In this document: one piece after another, positions 1 through 11,159 of the stretch
How positions within the stretch are numbered: position 1 is the stretch's first letter
How the letters are laid out: each line of letters starts with the position of its first letter
Assembly (NCBI GenBank): GCA_051453625.1
Contig: JBOZIK010000001.1
Span: 275,663,259-275,727,258, forward strand
Origin: Welwitschia mirabilis
Taxonomy: Eukaryota > Gnetophyta > Gnetopsida > Welwitschiales
Length of the DNA stretch: 64,000 nt
Direction of reading: 5' to 3'
The notes under the pieces: generated by a model
Databases searched by the model: none
What the model was told of the DNA's origin: nothing
The model's input: the letters and a program-made list of their open reading frames with translations, nothing else
Translations under genes and position numbers: made by a program

Positions 1-1528
1 AAACTCTAAAAAGTAAAAAACATGAAATTTTAGGAGAAAATACTCATAACTTTAAATTTAATGGACCAAATTCAATTCCATAAGTTTCTAAGCATAGATC
101 AGTCAAAAATATAGGTGGGTATGGAGAGAAATCATTTGATATAACCTACAATAAGAGAAATGAGCAAAATTCAGAAATTTTGAACCATGGAAAAGGTAAA
201 GAATTACCTCATTTTAATAAAATATGATTGAATTACTCACAATTAATAGATCCAAAACTGAAATATGAGTGAGACACCTAAGAGAAGTTAGAGAAGACAA
301 GTAGCACAAGATTTCATGTGAAAATAAGGGAGAAAAAGGAGTTTATAAAAATTTTGTCATGCTGTCATCCATCGTGTTATGCAGTTGACATAAGTCACAA
401 TGTATCTGTCGCTTGCCCTGTCATGCCAATGACGAAGGACATGACCATACAAAACAACTGAGTGTAAAAATCATAGTCACCATCCCCTGTGTTATGAGGA
501 TGACATATAAAATAACAACCTTCCCAAACTAAAATTGAGCCTAGATTTTGAATTTGTACCTCAAGGATGGAGGGCATTTTGATCATCAATTCATTTTTTA
601 TGAAATGTAAAATTGTGATCATAAATTGTGAAAATGCCAATATGATGAAGGTAGGATTAAAATTTTTTATTAAATTAGGCTCAAATTGAAACTAAATCAT
701 GGATTTTAAGTTAGTGTTCTATGAAGAATCTAGTGAGAAGGCTTAATTTTCCTAATTAGCCAAAAATAGCATTTGAAGGGGTCTAATGAGGATGTCCAAG
801 AAAATTTTGGTATTATAGTAATTTTCTCAAGTTTACACTGATCCAAATTGAAGTGCCTTCAAGTTTAATAGCTGATATAAGGATAAGGTTCATGATTTAT
901 GAAATGAATTTTCCATGTCTTAAAATTTGATATCATCTCCTTTGTCATGGGAATAACATTGGACACAATTATCATTAACAACTGTCATGGCCTTTGTCAT
1001 GGGAACAACAATGGAAATGATAGGCTCTTTGAATGCACCTGCATAAGATAATTTTAGAATTTGAAGTGGAAAAGTCATATGGATATCATAAAAGCTTAAT
1101 CAATTTTAGGCACAATAGAAAAAATGGATCATGAGGTATAGGGACATAAAATCTGGACATTGCAATTTGAAATGCAAAAAATTGAATCTTATCATGTTCA
1201 TAATATTGTCCAAGACCAGTAGTTGAATAATAGAATGCATAGAGTCCCTAATAAATAACTTAACTTAGTAAAGAATTAAAATTAATAAGAATTTTAAGAA
1301 CATGCAATTTGGTTTTGAGAATGTTTTACTTAACTATTGAATTATGAAAGAAATGGATTTAAATAACATGAAGAAGGTTGGTCCTTTTTATTTTAGATGC
1401 CAACCTAGCAAGACACACATAGGATAATTGTCAAACTAATTAATGTAAAAGATATACATAACATAATGCTTTAAATATAATAGATTTAAAAGTAAGAGAT
1501 TATGAAGATATGCTCATCAAGGTACTCA
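1..1528 (-). repeat. Candidate 3' LTR (left end, possibly cut by window)
   Basis: This stretch lies beyond the pyrimidine tract that ends the Gypsy internal region, where a 3' LTR is expected. It ends in CA at 1527-1528 just before that tract. It shares with the right LTR (9759-10953) a TATAAA-like core near 343-350 and several GTCAT...ATGAC imperfect palindromes (about 360-510 and 930-1030). Overall similarity to the right LTR is weak by eye, so it could belong to a related but different copy. No gene is visible here. Confidence 0.4.
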
Positions 1529-1580
1529 TTTATCTTCCTTCTTCTTTCTTTTTTTTCCTCCTCCACACTTTTTTTTTTTG
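1529..1580 (-). other. Candidate polypurine tract (PPT)
   Basis: The plus strand is almost pure pyrimidine here (cttcctt, ctttctttttttt, ttttttttttt), so the minus strand is purine-rich. It sits between the integrase side of the minus-strand Gypsy element and the candidate 3' LTR, which is where plus-strand DNA priming occurs in this family. Confidence 0.5.
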
Positions 1581-2158
1581 GTGTTTTATTTAGAGAGGAA
1601 GATTGAGTGTCAAGAGACACTATTCTTCATGGTGAGGAAGGTGCAACCACTACCATAGGAGAAGGGATCTGTAGGTAAAAATCGATCATAACCAATTGTC
1701 TCATCGGTGGAGTTTTCACAGCTACCATATCACACTGTCAAAAGAGAATGAACCTGAAAGCCAAGTGTCCCTTTGATGCACTTGCATTAGAGAACATGAA
1801 ATTAAACACCATTTCCTTTTTCTTTTAAAGGTATTTGAACTTTTCTAATGAGTTAATTGATGAGAATCAAGAATTCATAGGTATTTAAATACCTTGAGTT
1901 TGAATAAAGCCAAACTCATTACTTGTTGAACTTCATGAATCTTAATGATGGAGCATTAGTCATATGAAAGATAATTAAGTAGTCTAATGAATCCAAGATA
2001 GGTCAAGTTAAGAAGTCATCTAAACAATAACAAAGGGTAGGAACTCATCTTTTTTAAGAAGAGGATCCTCTAACTCAACTACTTATATCATGTTAACTGA
2101 GTAGGTGTAATCATCAGATGACTGATAATGCTTCAAACATTGCCCATTTACCTTTATT
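1581..2158 (-). other. 3' internal stretch of Gypsy element, no recognisable domain
   Basis: This lies between the PPT and the gap that holds the rest of integrase. Short minus-strand open pieces exist but I recognise no domain. It probably holds the decayed end of pol plus untranslated sequence. A gap of 624 N follows at 2159-2782. Confidence 0.4.
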
Positions 2159-2782
2159 NNNNNNNNNNNNNNNNNNNNNNNNNNNNNNNNNNNNNNNNNN
2201 NNNNNNNNNNNNNNNNNNNNNNNNNNNNNNNNNNNNNNNNNNNNNNNNNNNNNNNNNNNNNNNNNNNNNNNNNNNNNNNNNNNNNNNNNNNNNNNNNNNN
2301 NNNNNNNNNNNNNNNNNNNNNNNNNNNNNNNNNNNNNNNNNNNNNNNNNNNNNNNNNNNNNNNNNNNNNNNNNNNNNNNNNNNNNNNNNNNNNNNNNNNN
2401 NNNNNNNNNNNNNNNNNNNNNNNNNNNNNNNNNNNNNNNNNNNNNNNNNNNNNNNNNNNNNNNNNNNNNNNNNNNNNNNNNNNNNNNNNNNNNNNNNNNN
2501 NNNNNNNNNNNNNNNNNNNNNNNNNNNNNNNNNNNNNNNNNNNNNNNNNNNNNNNNNNNNNNNNNNNNNNNNNNNNNNNNNNNNNNNNNNNNNNNNNNNN
2601 NNNNNNNNNNNNNNNNNNNNNNNNNNNNNNNNNNNNNNNNNNNNNNNNNNNNNNNNNNNNNNNNNNNNNNNNNNNNNNNNNNNNNNNNNNNNNNNNNNNN
2701 NNNNNNNNNNNNNNNNNNNNNNNNNNNNNNNNNNNNNNNNNNNNNNNNNNNNNNNNNNNNNNNNNNNNNNNNNNNNNNNNNN

Positions 2783-3440
2783 GAATCCTAAGAAATCCAA
2801 ATCTTTGAAAGATGTTTGATCTAAGAAATTGGCAAACAGTTTTTGCATCACAAGTCTGGGTAGGGATAGCTTCAATCCATTTTATTACATAATCGACTGC
2901 CACTAAGATATAATGCTTTCCACATGAAGAGGGTTTAAGAGGATTTATAAAGTTTATACCCTAATAATCAAAAGGTTCACATTCTAAGATAGGTGTAATA
3001 GACATGCCATGGATTTGAGTAAGACCTCTAGATCATTAACAAGAATCACACCTCCTAGTGAAGTCAAAGGCATCTTTAAACATAAAGGAATAATAAAATC
3101 TTGAATGTAAGATTTTAATAGTAGTCTTTTAGCCACTAAAATAACCTTCACAAACTCTACCATGACAAAGAATAAGAATGTCTTTTTGNNNNNNNNNNNN
3201 NNNNNNNNNNNNNNNNNNNNNNNNNNNNNNNNNNNNNNNNNNNNNNNNNNNNNNNNNNNNNNNNNNNNNNNNNNNNNNNNNNNNNNNNCATCTTTAAACA
3301 TAAAGGAATAATAGAATCTTGAATGTAAGATTTTAATAGTAGTCTTCTAGCCACTAAAATAACCTTCACAAACTCTACATGACAAAGAAGAAGAATGTCT
3401 TTTTGCTCCCATTTGGGAATACATTTGCACATGATTTACT
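2783..3440 (-). pseudogene. Gypsy integrase relic (zinc finger and core start)
   Basis: On the minus strand from about 3430 leftwards, the reading begins CIPKWEQKDILLLCH, typical of the start of the HHCC zinc-binding domain of Tat/Athila integrase. A frameshift follows. The next frame reads KTTIKILHSRFYY, then RRCDSC, then EPFDY-stop-GINF where the family has a Trp. It ends with ILVAVDYVIKWIEA at about 2865-2910, whose Asp (2892-2894) is the first residue of the catalytic D,D-35-E triad. The remainder of the core lies in the gap 2159-2782. A 117-119 bp segment is present twice around the gap at 3189-3288, an assembly effect. The relic is not functional: it has at least one frameshift and several stops. 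Confidence 0.85.
3070..3405. repeat. Duplicated contig ends around gap 3189-3288
   Basis: 3070-3188 and 3289-3405 are near-identical across 100 N; this points to unmerged overlapping contigs. Confidence 0.85.
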
Positions 3441-4742
3441 CTTTGCATCACCTATATAGATGAGGTTTGGTCCATTCATAGTCATCTATCCTATTGAGAA
3501 AAGATTTTTGTTAGTTTCTATTTCAATGAAAAGGTGTTTGAAGTGTGATAAAATAATTCACAATATCATTATAACAAGGAGCAGGTTGTTTTAAAGATAC
3601 TTCATAAAATTATTCAACCATAAAAAGTTGTTCATTTGGGAAATCATCACAAATAGATTGATCAAAAGAATTAGGGGAAGTATTAGAAGGAAATCTAGAA
3701 AGATGATCAGCTCCTAGATTTTGTTTTTCTACCTTGTATACTATCATTAAATCAAATTCTTGTAACAAAAGTACCCATTGTATTNNNNNNNNNNNNNNNN
3801 NNNNNNNNNNNNNNNNNNNNNNNNNNNNNNNNNNNNNNNNNNNNNNNNNNNNNNNNNNNNNNNNNNNNNNNNNNNNNNNNNNNNNNNNNNNNNNNNNNNN
3901 NNNNNNNNNNNNNNNNNNNNNNNNNNNNNNNNNNNNNNNNNNNNNNNNNNNNNNNNNNNNNNNNNNNNNNNNNNNNNNNNNNNNNNNNNNNNNNNNNNNN
4001 NNNNNNNNNNNNNNNNNNNNNNNNNNNNNNNNNNNNNNNNNNNNNNNNNNNNNNNNNNNNNNNNNNNNNNNNNNNNNNNNNNNNNNNNNNNNNNNNNNNN
4101 NNNNNNNNNNNNNNNNNNNNNNNNNNNNNNNNNNNNNNNNNNNNNNNNNNNNNNNNNNNNNNNNNNNNNNNNNNNNNNNNNNNNNNNNNNNNNNNNNNNN
4201 NNNNNNNNNNNNNNNNNNNNNNNNNNNNNNNNNNNNNNNNNNNNNNNNNNNNNNNNNNNNNNNNNNNNNNNNNNNNNNNNNNNNNNNNNNNNNNNNNNNN
4301 NNNNNNNNNNNNNNNNNNNNNNNNNNNNNNNNNNNNNNNNNNNNNNNNNNNNNNNNNNNNNNNNNNNNNNNNNNNNNNNNNNNNNNNNNNNNNNNNNNNN
4401 NNNNNNNNNNNNNNNNNNNNNNNNNNNNNNNNNNNNNNNNNNNNNNNNNNNNNNNNNNNNNNNNNNNNNNNNNNNNNNNNNNNNNNNNNNNNNNNNNNNN
4501 ACTATCATTAAATCAAATTCTTGTAACAAAAGTACCCATTGTATTAAGCATGCATTAGAATTTTTTTTAATCATTAAATATCTTATGGCTACATGATCTA
4601 TATAAATATAAGTGTGAAAACTAAGGAGGTAATGTTGAAATTTGTCTAGACAAAAGACAATTGCTAGCATCTCCTTTTTATTAGTTGTGTAATTGAGTTG
4701 AGCACCAAAAAGGGTTTTACTAATGTAGCTAATCACTTTCAT
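3441..4742 (-). pseudogene. Gypsy RNase H relic (interrupted by gap)
   Basis: From 4742 down to about 4503 the minus strand reads as a Gypsy RNase H: YISKTLFGAQLNYTTNKKE, then MLAIVFCLDKFQHYLL, then YIDHVAIRYLM and a final WVLLLQEFDLMI. The Asp of YIDHVA matches the family's conserved TDH position. The domain continues into the 716-N gap 3785-4500. The 45 bp at 3740-3784 repeat exactly at 4501-4545, so the two contigs overlap. Sequence 3441-3739 is the probable RNase H to integrase linker, AT-rich and without a clear motif. RNase H normally removes the RNA strand during reverse transcription; this copy is dead. Confidence 0.85.
3740..4545. repeat. Duplicated contig ends around gap 3785-4500
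   Basis: 3740-3784 and 4501-4545 are identical over 45 bp. Confidence 0.9.
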
Positions 4743-5945
4743 CCCTTTCTCATGTTTTTGTCCTAATACTCCACCTATAGGAAGATTACTAGTGTCACAT
4801 ATTAACTCGAAGTTCTTATTCCAATCTAGTCCACTAACTATGGGTTCATTAGTAATGGCAATTTTAAGATTCTCAAAGGCTTATTGGCATCCATCACTCC
4901 ATTCATATTTAACATCATTTTCCAAAAGTTGATGAAGTGGCTTACAAATTGTTTCATATCCTTTAATGAATCTACTATAAAATCCACAACGTTCCAAAAA
5001 TAATCGAAGTTGTTTTATATTAGAAGGAGGTGGAAGATTTTTTATGACATCAATTTTTGATTCCATTTGTATACCTCTCATTTAAATATGATGTGCTAAA
5101 ACTATTCCTTCATTAACAATGAAATGGCTCTTTTCCCAACTAAGGTGAAGTTTACTTTTAATACATCATTCTAAGAGTTGTGCTAAGTGATTCAAAGTTT
5201 TGTCAAAAGAATCTCCAGAGTCTGAAAAATCATCCATGAAAATTTCAATGGGGTTTTCTATAAGGTCACTAAAAATTCTTATCATAGCACATTGAAAGGC
5301 ACCTAGAGCATTGCATAAACTGAAAGGCATTCTTCTAAAAGCATAAGTACCAAAAGAGGAGGTGAATGTAGTCTTTACTTGACTTTCATTTGTAATACAT
5401 ACTTGGTTGTATCCACTATACCCATCAAGAAAACAGTAGAATGCATGTCCTTATATTCTATCTAATATTTGATTAAGAAAAGTGAGAGAGACATGATCCT
5501 TTTTAGTTACTTTGTTNNNNNNNNNNNNNNNNNNNNNNNNNNNNNNNNNNNNNNNNNNNNNNNNNNNNNNNNNNNNNNNNNNNNNNNNNNNNNNNNNNNN
5601 NNNNNNNNNNNNNNNNAATACATACTTGGTTGTATCCACTATACCCATCAAGGAAACAGTAGAATGCATATCCTTGTATTCTATCCAATACTTAATTAAG
5701 AAAAGGGAGAGGGCAACGATCCTTTTTAGTTACTTTATTAAGTCCTTAGAAATATATGCATACTCTTCACTTACCACCTTTCCTAGGTACTATAGTTAAT
5801 GGGCTAACCCACTTACTATCGCTTATAGGATAAATGATGTTAGCATCTAAAAGTTTAATAATCTCATCCTTAACCACTTGTTTTAGTGTTGGATTTAAAT
5901 GTCTTTGATATTTCCTAATAGGTTTCGAATTGTCCTCTAGATATA
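4743..5945 (-). pseudogene. Gypsy reverse transcriptase relic
   Basis: The minus strand from about 5945 gives the RT in order: KPIRKYQRHLNPTLKQVV, IIYPISDSKWVSPLTIVPRK, then DGYSGYNQVCI, SFGTYAFRRMPFSLCNALG, the active-site box FMDDF (5226-5240; family consensus YMDDF) and the thumb/connection motif KIDVIKNLPPPSNIKQLRLF. Both catalytic Asp of the box are still encoded. Stop codons interrupt the frame (for example after PRKGGK), and a 100-N gap at 5517-5616 is flanked by a 120-bp duplicate. The order and the PPPSN-LRLFL-GFYSRFIKG signature place it in Ty3/Gypsy, Tat/Athila side. It is a pseudogene. Confidence 0.9.
5395..5737. repeat. Duplicated contig ends around gap 5517-5616
   Basis: 5395-5516 and 5617-5737 match with scattered mismatches, which suggests two haplotypes or two TE copies at the join. 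Confidence 0.85.
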
Positions 5946-6399
5946 TCTTGTATTATATAATATGTGGTGGGATAGGAAACAGGTCTTTGTGACTTTAAGC
6001 AAAAGCTTTAGATTTAGATGTGAGGAGTGATACTAATGCTTGCTTAGCTTTAAGGTAGAGATGCCTACTAATGATTAATGACTTTTTAGTATTGTTGTTG
6101 ATAAAAATGTATTTTATCCCTTTTTAAGCTCCTTCAAATTCATCTCAGAGTTGACTTCTTCATGTTTATTCAGGGTTACATAACCATCCTTATCAAAATT
6201 TGTCTCCATGGCTTTTACTTCCTTAATGTCTTGGGTTGTGATGTTCTCAAATATTTCTTTCATTAAAGGTTCCATATTACTATCCAGTTCATAAGGGTTA
6301 ATGGAATTAAGACTACTAAGATTGTTGAGAATTACTTTATATCATCAAAAAGAGTTGGTTATTCATGGGGGAGGGCCTTTAATTCAAGTGAATGATTAG

Positions 6400-6995
6400 C
6401 TATGAGCATTATTGATCTAACATCTTCACTTAGCTCATCATTTGAATGCCTTATATTCTTTTCTATTGCATTAAAGACTTGAACTTGAATCGTTTTACTA
6501 CCTGCGTGAAGTTGTATGGTTCTAGCTCTAGTGTCTATAATGTAGTGGGTAGTAGCACAAAAATCTCTAACTAAAAGAAAGAGATATCCACCATTGTGAT
6601 TAATTTCAGTAATTATAACATCAATGGGGTAGTAGAATTCCTCTATTTAGACAACCAAATCTTTGATAAATTCAAGTGGCTTTCTTAATATTAAATTAGC
6701 CATTTCTAAGATAATTGTCATTGGTTCAATTCAATTTTCTAATCCAAACGTTTTACAACTATGAGAGGCATTATGTTCACACTTACACCTATGTCAATAA
6801 GGGCCTTCTTAACCCTTTTGTTGCCTTCTAAGATCATACTAATGGTTGTTGCCCCTGGATTTTTAAATTTTGGACATTTTTGCATCATTAGGTTGGTCGT
6901 GGATTGGGCTAAAAACACTCTACTTGGTAAAGTACATTTTTGCTTTCTCCTATAAAGTTCCTTTATTACTTTGGCATACTTAGGGTTGTCTTGAA
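6400..6995 (-). pseudogene. Gypsy aspartic protease relic
   Basis: The minus strand reads NPKYAKVIKELYRRKQK, then PKFKNPGATTISMILEGNK, then KKALIDIGVSVNIMPL. DIGVSVNIMP (about 6766-6795) matches the D-[LI]-G-A-S-[IV]-N-[LI]-M-P signature of Tat/Athila proteases, which process the Gag-Pol polyprotein. The catalytic Asp is retained, but the usual Ala of DxGA is Val. Sequence from 5946 to about 6400 is the decayed protease-RT linker, with no motif I can name. A stop (TAG) just after VTLPF separates it from the gag-side frame ending at 7003. Confidence 0.8.
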
Positions 6996-7432
6996 GTATG
7001 CACTAAAATGGTAGTGTGACATTGACATCCTTCATGATTGTTTTGATGTACTCATTGTAAGTTGGATTAGAATTGAGTCTATCTAACCTAGGGGTAAGAT
7101 GTTTTATTCCTTTACTTAGTGACTCATTCTTATTTATAAAAGTGGAAGGAAAGTGTATCTCATCAAGGATTTCTACATCTTCATCCTTTTTTTCTTCAAT
7201 GTTATCACTTATAGATGGTTCTTCAAGTGTAGTAGTAGTGCCTTTTTGAGTGACCACCTTCTAATCTTTCTTCACATCATTAGGGATAGGCAATGTATTA
7301 GAAGCTAATGTGCTTTATGGTCTTTGGTTGGCTAACATAATTTGTTGCATAATTCCAGCCAAATCTTGTAGATGTTTTTTTTGGGTTTGATCAATACTCT
7401 TATGAATTTGTTTGTAGATGCTTCTTATCTCT

Positions 7433-7751
7433 ATCATAGCTTTTTTAATTGGATCCTCCTTGTATTGATTGTATCCTTCATATCTTAGGTTATATGGTTG
7501 TTTGAGAAAGGGTTTATAATCAAGTTTGAAAAAAGGACCTANNNNNNNNNNNNNNNNNNNNNNNNNNNNNNNNNNNNNNNNNNNNNNNNNNNNNNNNNNN
7601 NNNNNNNNNNNNNNNNNNNNNNNNNNNNNNNNNNNNNNNNNATCATAGCTTTTTTAATTGGATCCTCCTTGTATTAATTGTATCTTTCATATCTTAGGTT
7701 ATATGGTTGTTTGAGGAAGGGTTTATAATCAAGTTTGAAAAAAGGACCTAG
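7433..7751. repeat. Duplicated contig ends around gap 7542-7641
   Basis: 7433-7541 and 7642-7751 match with few mismatches. Confidence 0.85.
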
Positions 7752-8520
7752 TTGATGATAAGGCTTTTTCTTATTATGATAAGGTCCTTTGTAATGATTA
7801 GGATCTGATTGATTGACATAGCATACTTCTTCCCTCACTACTTCTTTTAGGATTGGTCAAAATGGGCATTTAGTGACTACGTGGTATTTCTCACATACTT
7901 TATAAGTAGGAGTTGAAGTGGTATGGGCTTTTGCTAATTTCACCTCTTGGATTGCTTTCACGATTCTCCTTATAAATGGGCTATCACTGTCACTACTATC
8001 TTCATCTTCATACGTGAGTTGTTTTTGTTTGCCCTCTCAATGTTTGACATGATTGATTTTCCTTAAATATTGTTCAAAGTTTTTTTTTCTCTAAGCTTAG
8101 GCCATACTTGGCTAAGTTTAATTAAGTCTTGTAAATGTTGCCATGATTCTTTAGTTGTATGTTGAAATAAACTTCCTGCACAAGAAAGATCTACCATTTG
8201 TTTTATTACATTAGTAAGACTATTGTCGAAATGATAAATTAATTTTTCTTATTAAAATTCATCTATGGGATTGGCTAAGACTAAAATTAGGAATCTTTCC
8301 CAAGATGAAGCATAATCCTCATTGTATTTCTGTTAAAAATTTATTACCTCATGATGTCTTTATCTTAAAGTATTTCCACTAAGGAATTATTTAATGAAGC
8401 TTTCTTTGGTATCCTTCCAGGTTTTGAGAATTTTGTGGGGTAAAGTTTTAAGTTAGTTCTTTGATTTTTCACTCAATGTATAAGGAAATACTATCATGTA
8501 ATTTCTATCAGTTATAGGTT

Positions 8521-8694
8521 TCTTTCCATTACACGTGAGCATCAATTGTTCAATGGCNNNNNNNNNNNNNNNNNNNNNNNNNNNNNNNNNNNNNNNNNNN
8601 NNNNNNNNNNNNNNNNNNNNNNNNNNNNNNNNNNNNNNNNNNNNNNNNNNNNNNNNNTCTTTCCATTACACGTGAGCATCAATTGTTCAATGGC
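8521..8694. repeat. Duplicated contig ends around gap 8558-8657
   Basis: 8521-8557 and 8658-8694 are identical over 37 bp. Confidence 0.9.
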
Positions 8695-9219
8695 AGCAAT
8701 GCGTTCATAAGAATCTTCATGAGTTTCTCCACAAAAAGAGGGATAGGCATTAAGATTTTTAATGTCTATATCATCTCCAATAGGAAGGTCAAAAGGATTA
8801 TAAATTTCTCTAAGTTTTGGTCCATATCTATCCTTAAGAGTTGGTTGGAAACCACTAGAAATTGTAGACATTATAGGAGTTGTAGGATTCTAATTTACAC
8901 ATTTACTATTAAAAGAATGCAAAGTTGAAACTTTATTTGCAGAAGAATTTAAATTANNNNNNNNNNNNNNNNNNNNNNNNNNNNNNNNNNNNNNNNNNNN
9001 NNNNNNNNNNNNNNNNNNNNNNNNNNNNNNNNNNNNNNNNNNNNNNNNNNNNATGTAAATTGCAATCTTCTAGTAAATCTGATTTATCAAATTTGGAAAT
9101 TAAAAGTTGCTTACCTCTAGTCCTTAATTTATAAATTTGAACATCTTCTTGAATTGACTCTTTTAAAAATTGCTTTTCATGTTGAAAACATACTTTTTCT
9201 CTTTAGATTTTGATGGCAT

Positions 9220-9744
9220 TCCTTTACTTAACCTGAAAATTCCAACCTTTTAACTCAAAACCATTGTAGGTAATCTCTAGGATCACATTAAAGTGCAAGG
9301 AGTAGATTTAATGATTAAGAGTGAAATGTCTTCTTGAAATCTTCACTTAGAACCCAAGAAAAAGTCACAAGAAAGCTTCTTGCTATGTGGTAATCCTTTC
9401 AGATCATATAAAGCAAAAGAAGGTAGACCTAGCAAGGGGAAATTTATTACATAAAAAATAGAATAAGAAAAAAGAGATAATTTTAAATAAAAAAAGGGTA
9501 CACAATATAAACAACAAGAGAAAATAATGTGTTATTCTTTAAAGGTGAATAATCTTACTTGCATAGGGGTAGACCTTAGAGATAATCTTACCTTTAATTA
9601 GAAGGCAAGTAGATCTCTTTAGGTAATCTCCTCAAATAAAGTAGATTGCACTAATAGGTATTAGATAAAAACCAAAAGTAAATAAAAAAAATGATATCAC
9701 AAATTCAATCCACTTACTTTTGATTTTAATGCATTTGATAGCTT
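9220..9744 (-). other. Gypsy 5' leader between PBS and gag
   Basis: AT-rich untranslated stretch between the candidate PBS and the gag start. It contains a purine-rich run (about 9410-9530) and no gene. Confidence 0.5.
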
Positions 9745-9758
9745 GTTCTGATGCTTCC
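9745..9758 (-). other. Candidate primer-binding site
   Basis: The minus strand reads GCATCAGAACAAGC just inside the right LTR. It resembles the complement of the 3' end of initiator tRNA-Met (TATCAGAGCCAGG), with several mismatches. Its position between LTR and gag leader is right; the tRNA assignment is uncertain. Confidence 0.45.
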
Positions 9759-10953
9759 TGACAATAATGCTAAAATGTTAATGGCCTAAATTGCAGTTCA
9801 AAATTAATCAATGCTTAAAACAAGGAAATTACAACTAGGCTTAGTTTAGGGTAAATTAACTAATGAATGTCATAATTTGGAGAGTGTAAGGCAACAATCT
9901 AATCAAGCATATAAATAAGAAAGAATATACTTTTAATTCCAATCCAATATTTTTATCAATTTTGTGTTTTTGTAATGCAAAAAAGGGAAATTGATAATGC
10001 AACTACTATAATGTGCAATGCAAATTATGAAAGAGAGATGATATGCAAACCTATGATAACCAAATTTCTGAGTTGTTTTCATCGAACTCATCCCTTATGA
10101 CCTATGTCTAATTCAGTATTAATCTAATAAAATAGCATTAATTGAACTTCAACACAAACCATAAAAGAAATCATAAGATTTAAAAAAGAAAGACATTTTA
10201 TTAATTGAATTGAATGTCTTACAATACCTCAGTAAGGTAGTGACTTCTCAATGTCAAAAGCATAGCCTAATCATCAAGAATGATCTCTCCTATGTTAACA
10301 TGGACCCTTGACTCTTTGGATGCCTTTGTCACTAATCCTCCAATGCCAAAAAGATGATTAAATGATGCCAAATGGGAGTTTTTATAGCTTTCCTAAGGTG
10401 GTGATGGGTTAGGGAGATCGGTAGAGGCAAAGAGGCATCATTAGACGTAAACTAGACCTTAATTAACTTAGTTACGAAGAACTTATTACATTATCATATT
10501 ACTATCATTGTGGGGACGACATGTGACATGATACCCCTTCATCATTCAATCACAGCCTGCCACATTAGAAGCTCATTGGAATTTGAATTCGAAATTTAGT
10601 ACATATGTCATCTCTTGTGTCGTGGGGATGACGCATGCCACAATAGCCCTCAGCACACCACGTCAGCCTTGGCAAGTCAGCCTCCATAAGCCTGCTTCAA
10701 ATACATTCATCATCTTGGTCATGCCCTCTATTATGGGAATGACATCAAGGATGATAGTCATTTTATTGGTGTTTTCCTCCACCTTTTCCTTGGTTGAATT
10801 CTTGTTTTTCTAGATGAAAATATGGCATTTATGGTCATAATTAGATTGTTAGATTAGTTCATGATAAAATGCCTAAAAATGACTGAATTGAGTTATTGTT
10901 CCCTGTAAAACATCACCAATTATACTATTAAAACATGATAATTTGGGATCACA
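9759..10953 (-). repeat. 5' LTR of the Tat/Athila-type element (right)
   Basis: The plus strand begins TGACAATAATGC next to the PBS and ends TTTGGGATCACA. On the minus strand the LTR therefore starts TGTGATCCCAAATTATC, a plausible LTR 5' end. A TATA box on the minus strand lies at 10380-10388. The U3 part (10389-10953) is GC-richer than its surroundings and holds imperfect palindromes of the GTCAT...ATGAC type at about 10495, 10606 and 10716. The 3' partner is poorly conserved, so the outer boundary rests on the TG/CA ends only. Confidence 0.65.
10380..10388 (-). promoter_or_regulatory. LTR core promoter (TATA box)
   Basis: The minus strand reads GCTATAAAAACTCCC. It sits inside the 5' LTR with several hundred bases of U3 upstream and R/U5 downstream, as expected for the promoter driving the element's genomic RNA. 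Confidence 0.55.
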
Positions 10954-11159
10954 ACATCTACTACCATTCATTAATAAAGTCTTAGAAATAAATATGAGAA
11001 CATTTACATTATTGATCCTTAGGTATCTATTCTAAATATCATTAACTAGAAATCATCCTTGTAGACTAAGAGAAAATAAATTTCACATGCCCCTTCAAAA
11101 CATTTGCTTATAAAAGAATGCTTTTTCAATTATATAATTATCCTACTACATTTTAAAAA

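Larger units (their letters stand above)
7003..9219 (-). pseudogene. Gypsy gag relic with zinc-knuckle remnant and linker
   Basis: A start is likely at minus-strand ATG 9219-9217 (MPSKSKEKKYVF), followed by a frameshift and a 96-N gap. From 8871 the frame MSTISSGFQPTLKDRY leads into a Retrotrans_gag-like core: YMIVFPYTLSEKSKN-stop-LKTLP, KTWKDTKESFIK, SSWERFLILVLANP, EKLIYHFDNSLTNVIKQMVD. A zinc-knuckle remnant VCEKYHVVTKCP (7862-7894) keeps Cys, His and Cys, but the first Cys position is Tyr. A long Gln/Lys-rich linker then ends with the 84-residue open frame 7003-7257. Gag forms the retroelement particle. Stops, two 100-N gaps with duplicated flanks and the lost Cys make it non-functional. 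Confidence 0.8.
1..10953 (-). mobile_element. Degenerate Ty3/Gypsy (Tat/Athila-type) LTR retrotransposon
   Basis: Read on the minus strand, the order is 5' LTR (right), PBS, gag, protease, RT, RNase H, integrase, polypyrimidine tract on the plus strand (PPT) and a probable 3' LTR (left). That is canonical Gypsy order, with integrase after RNase H. The protease motif DIGVSVNIMP and the RT and integrase wording are closest to the Tat/Athila lineage as I remember it. All domains carry stop codons or frameshifts, and six N gaps interrupt the coding part, so the copy cannot be functional. The left end may lie outside the window. Lineage is inferred from motif reading only. Confidence 0.85.

Noticed and set aside
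2114-2903. Several long open frames on both strands across 2159-2782
   Set aside because: They consist almost wholly of N; only the minus-strand integrase text at 2783-2903 is real.
10583-10813. 76-codon plus-strand frame MNSKFSTYVISCVVGM
   Set aside because: It lies inside U3 of the Gypsy 5' LTR on the opposite strand to the element and spans the palindromic motifs; nothing supports a gene.
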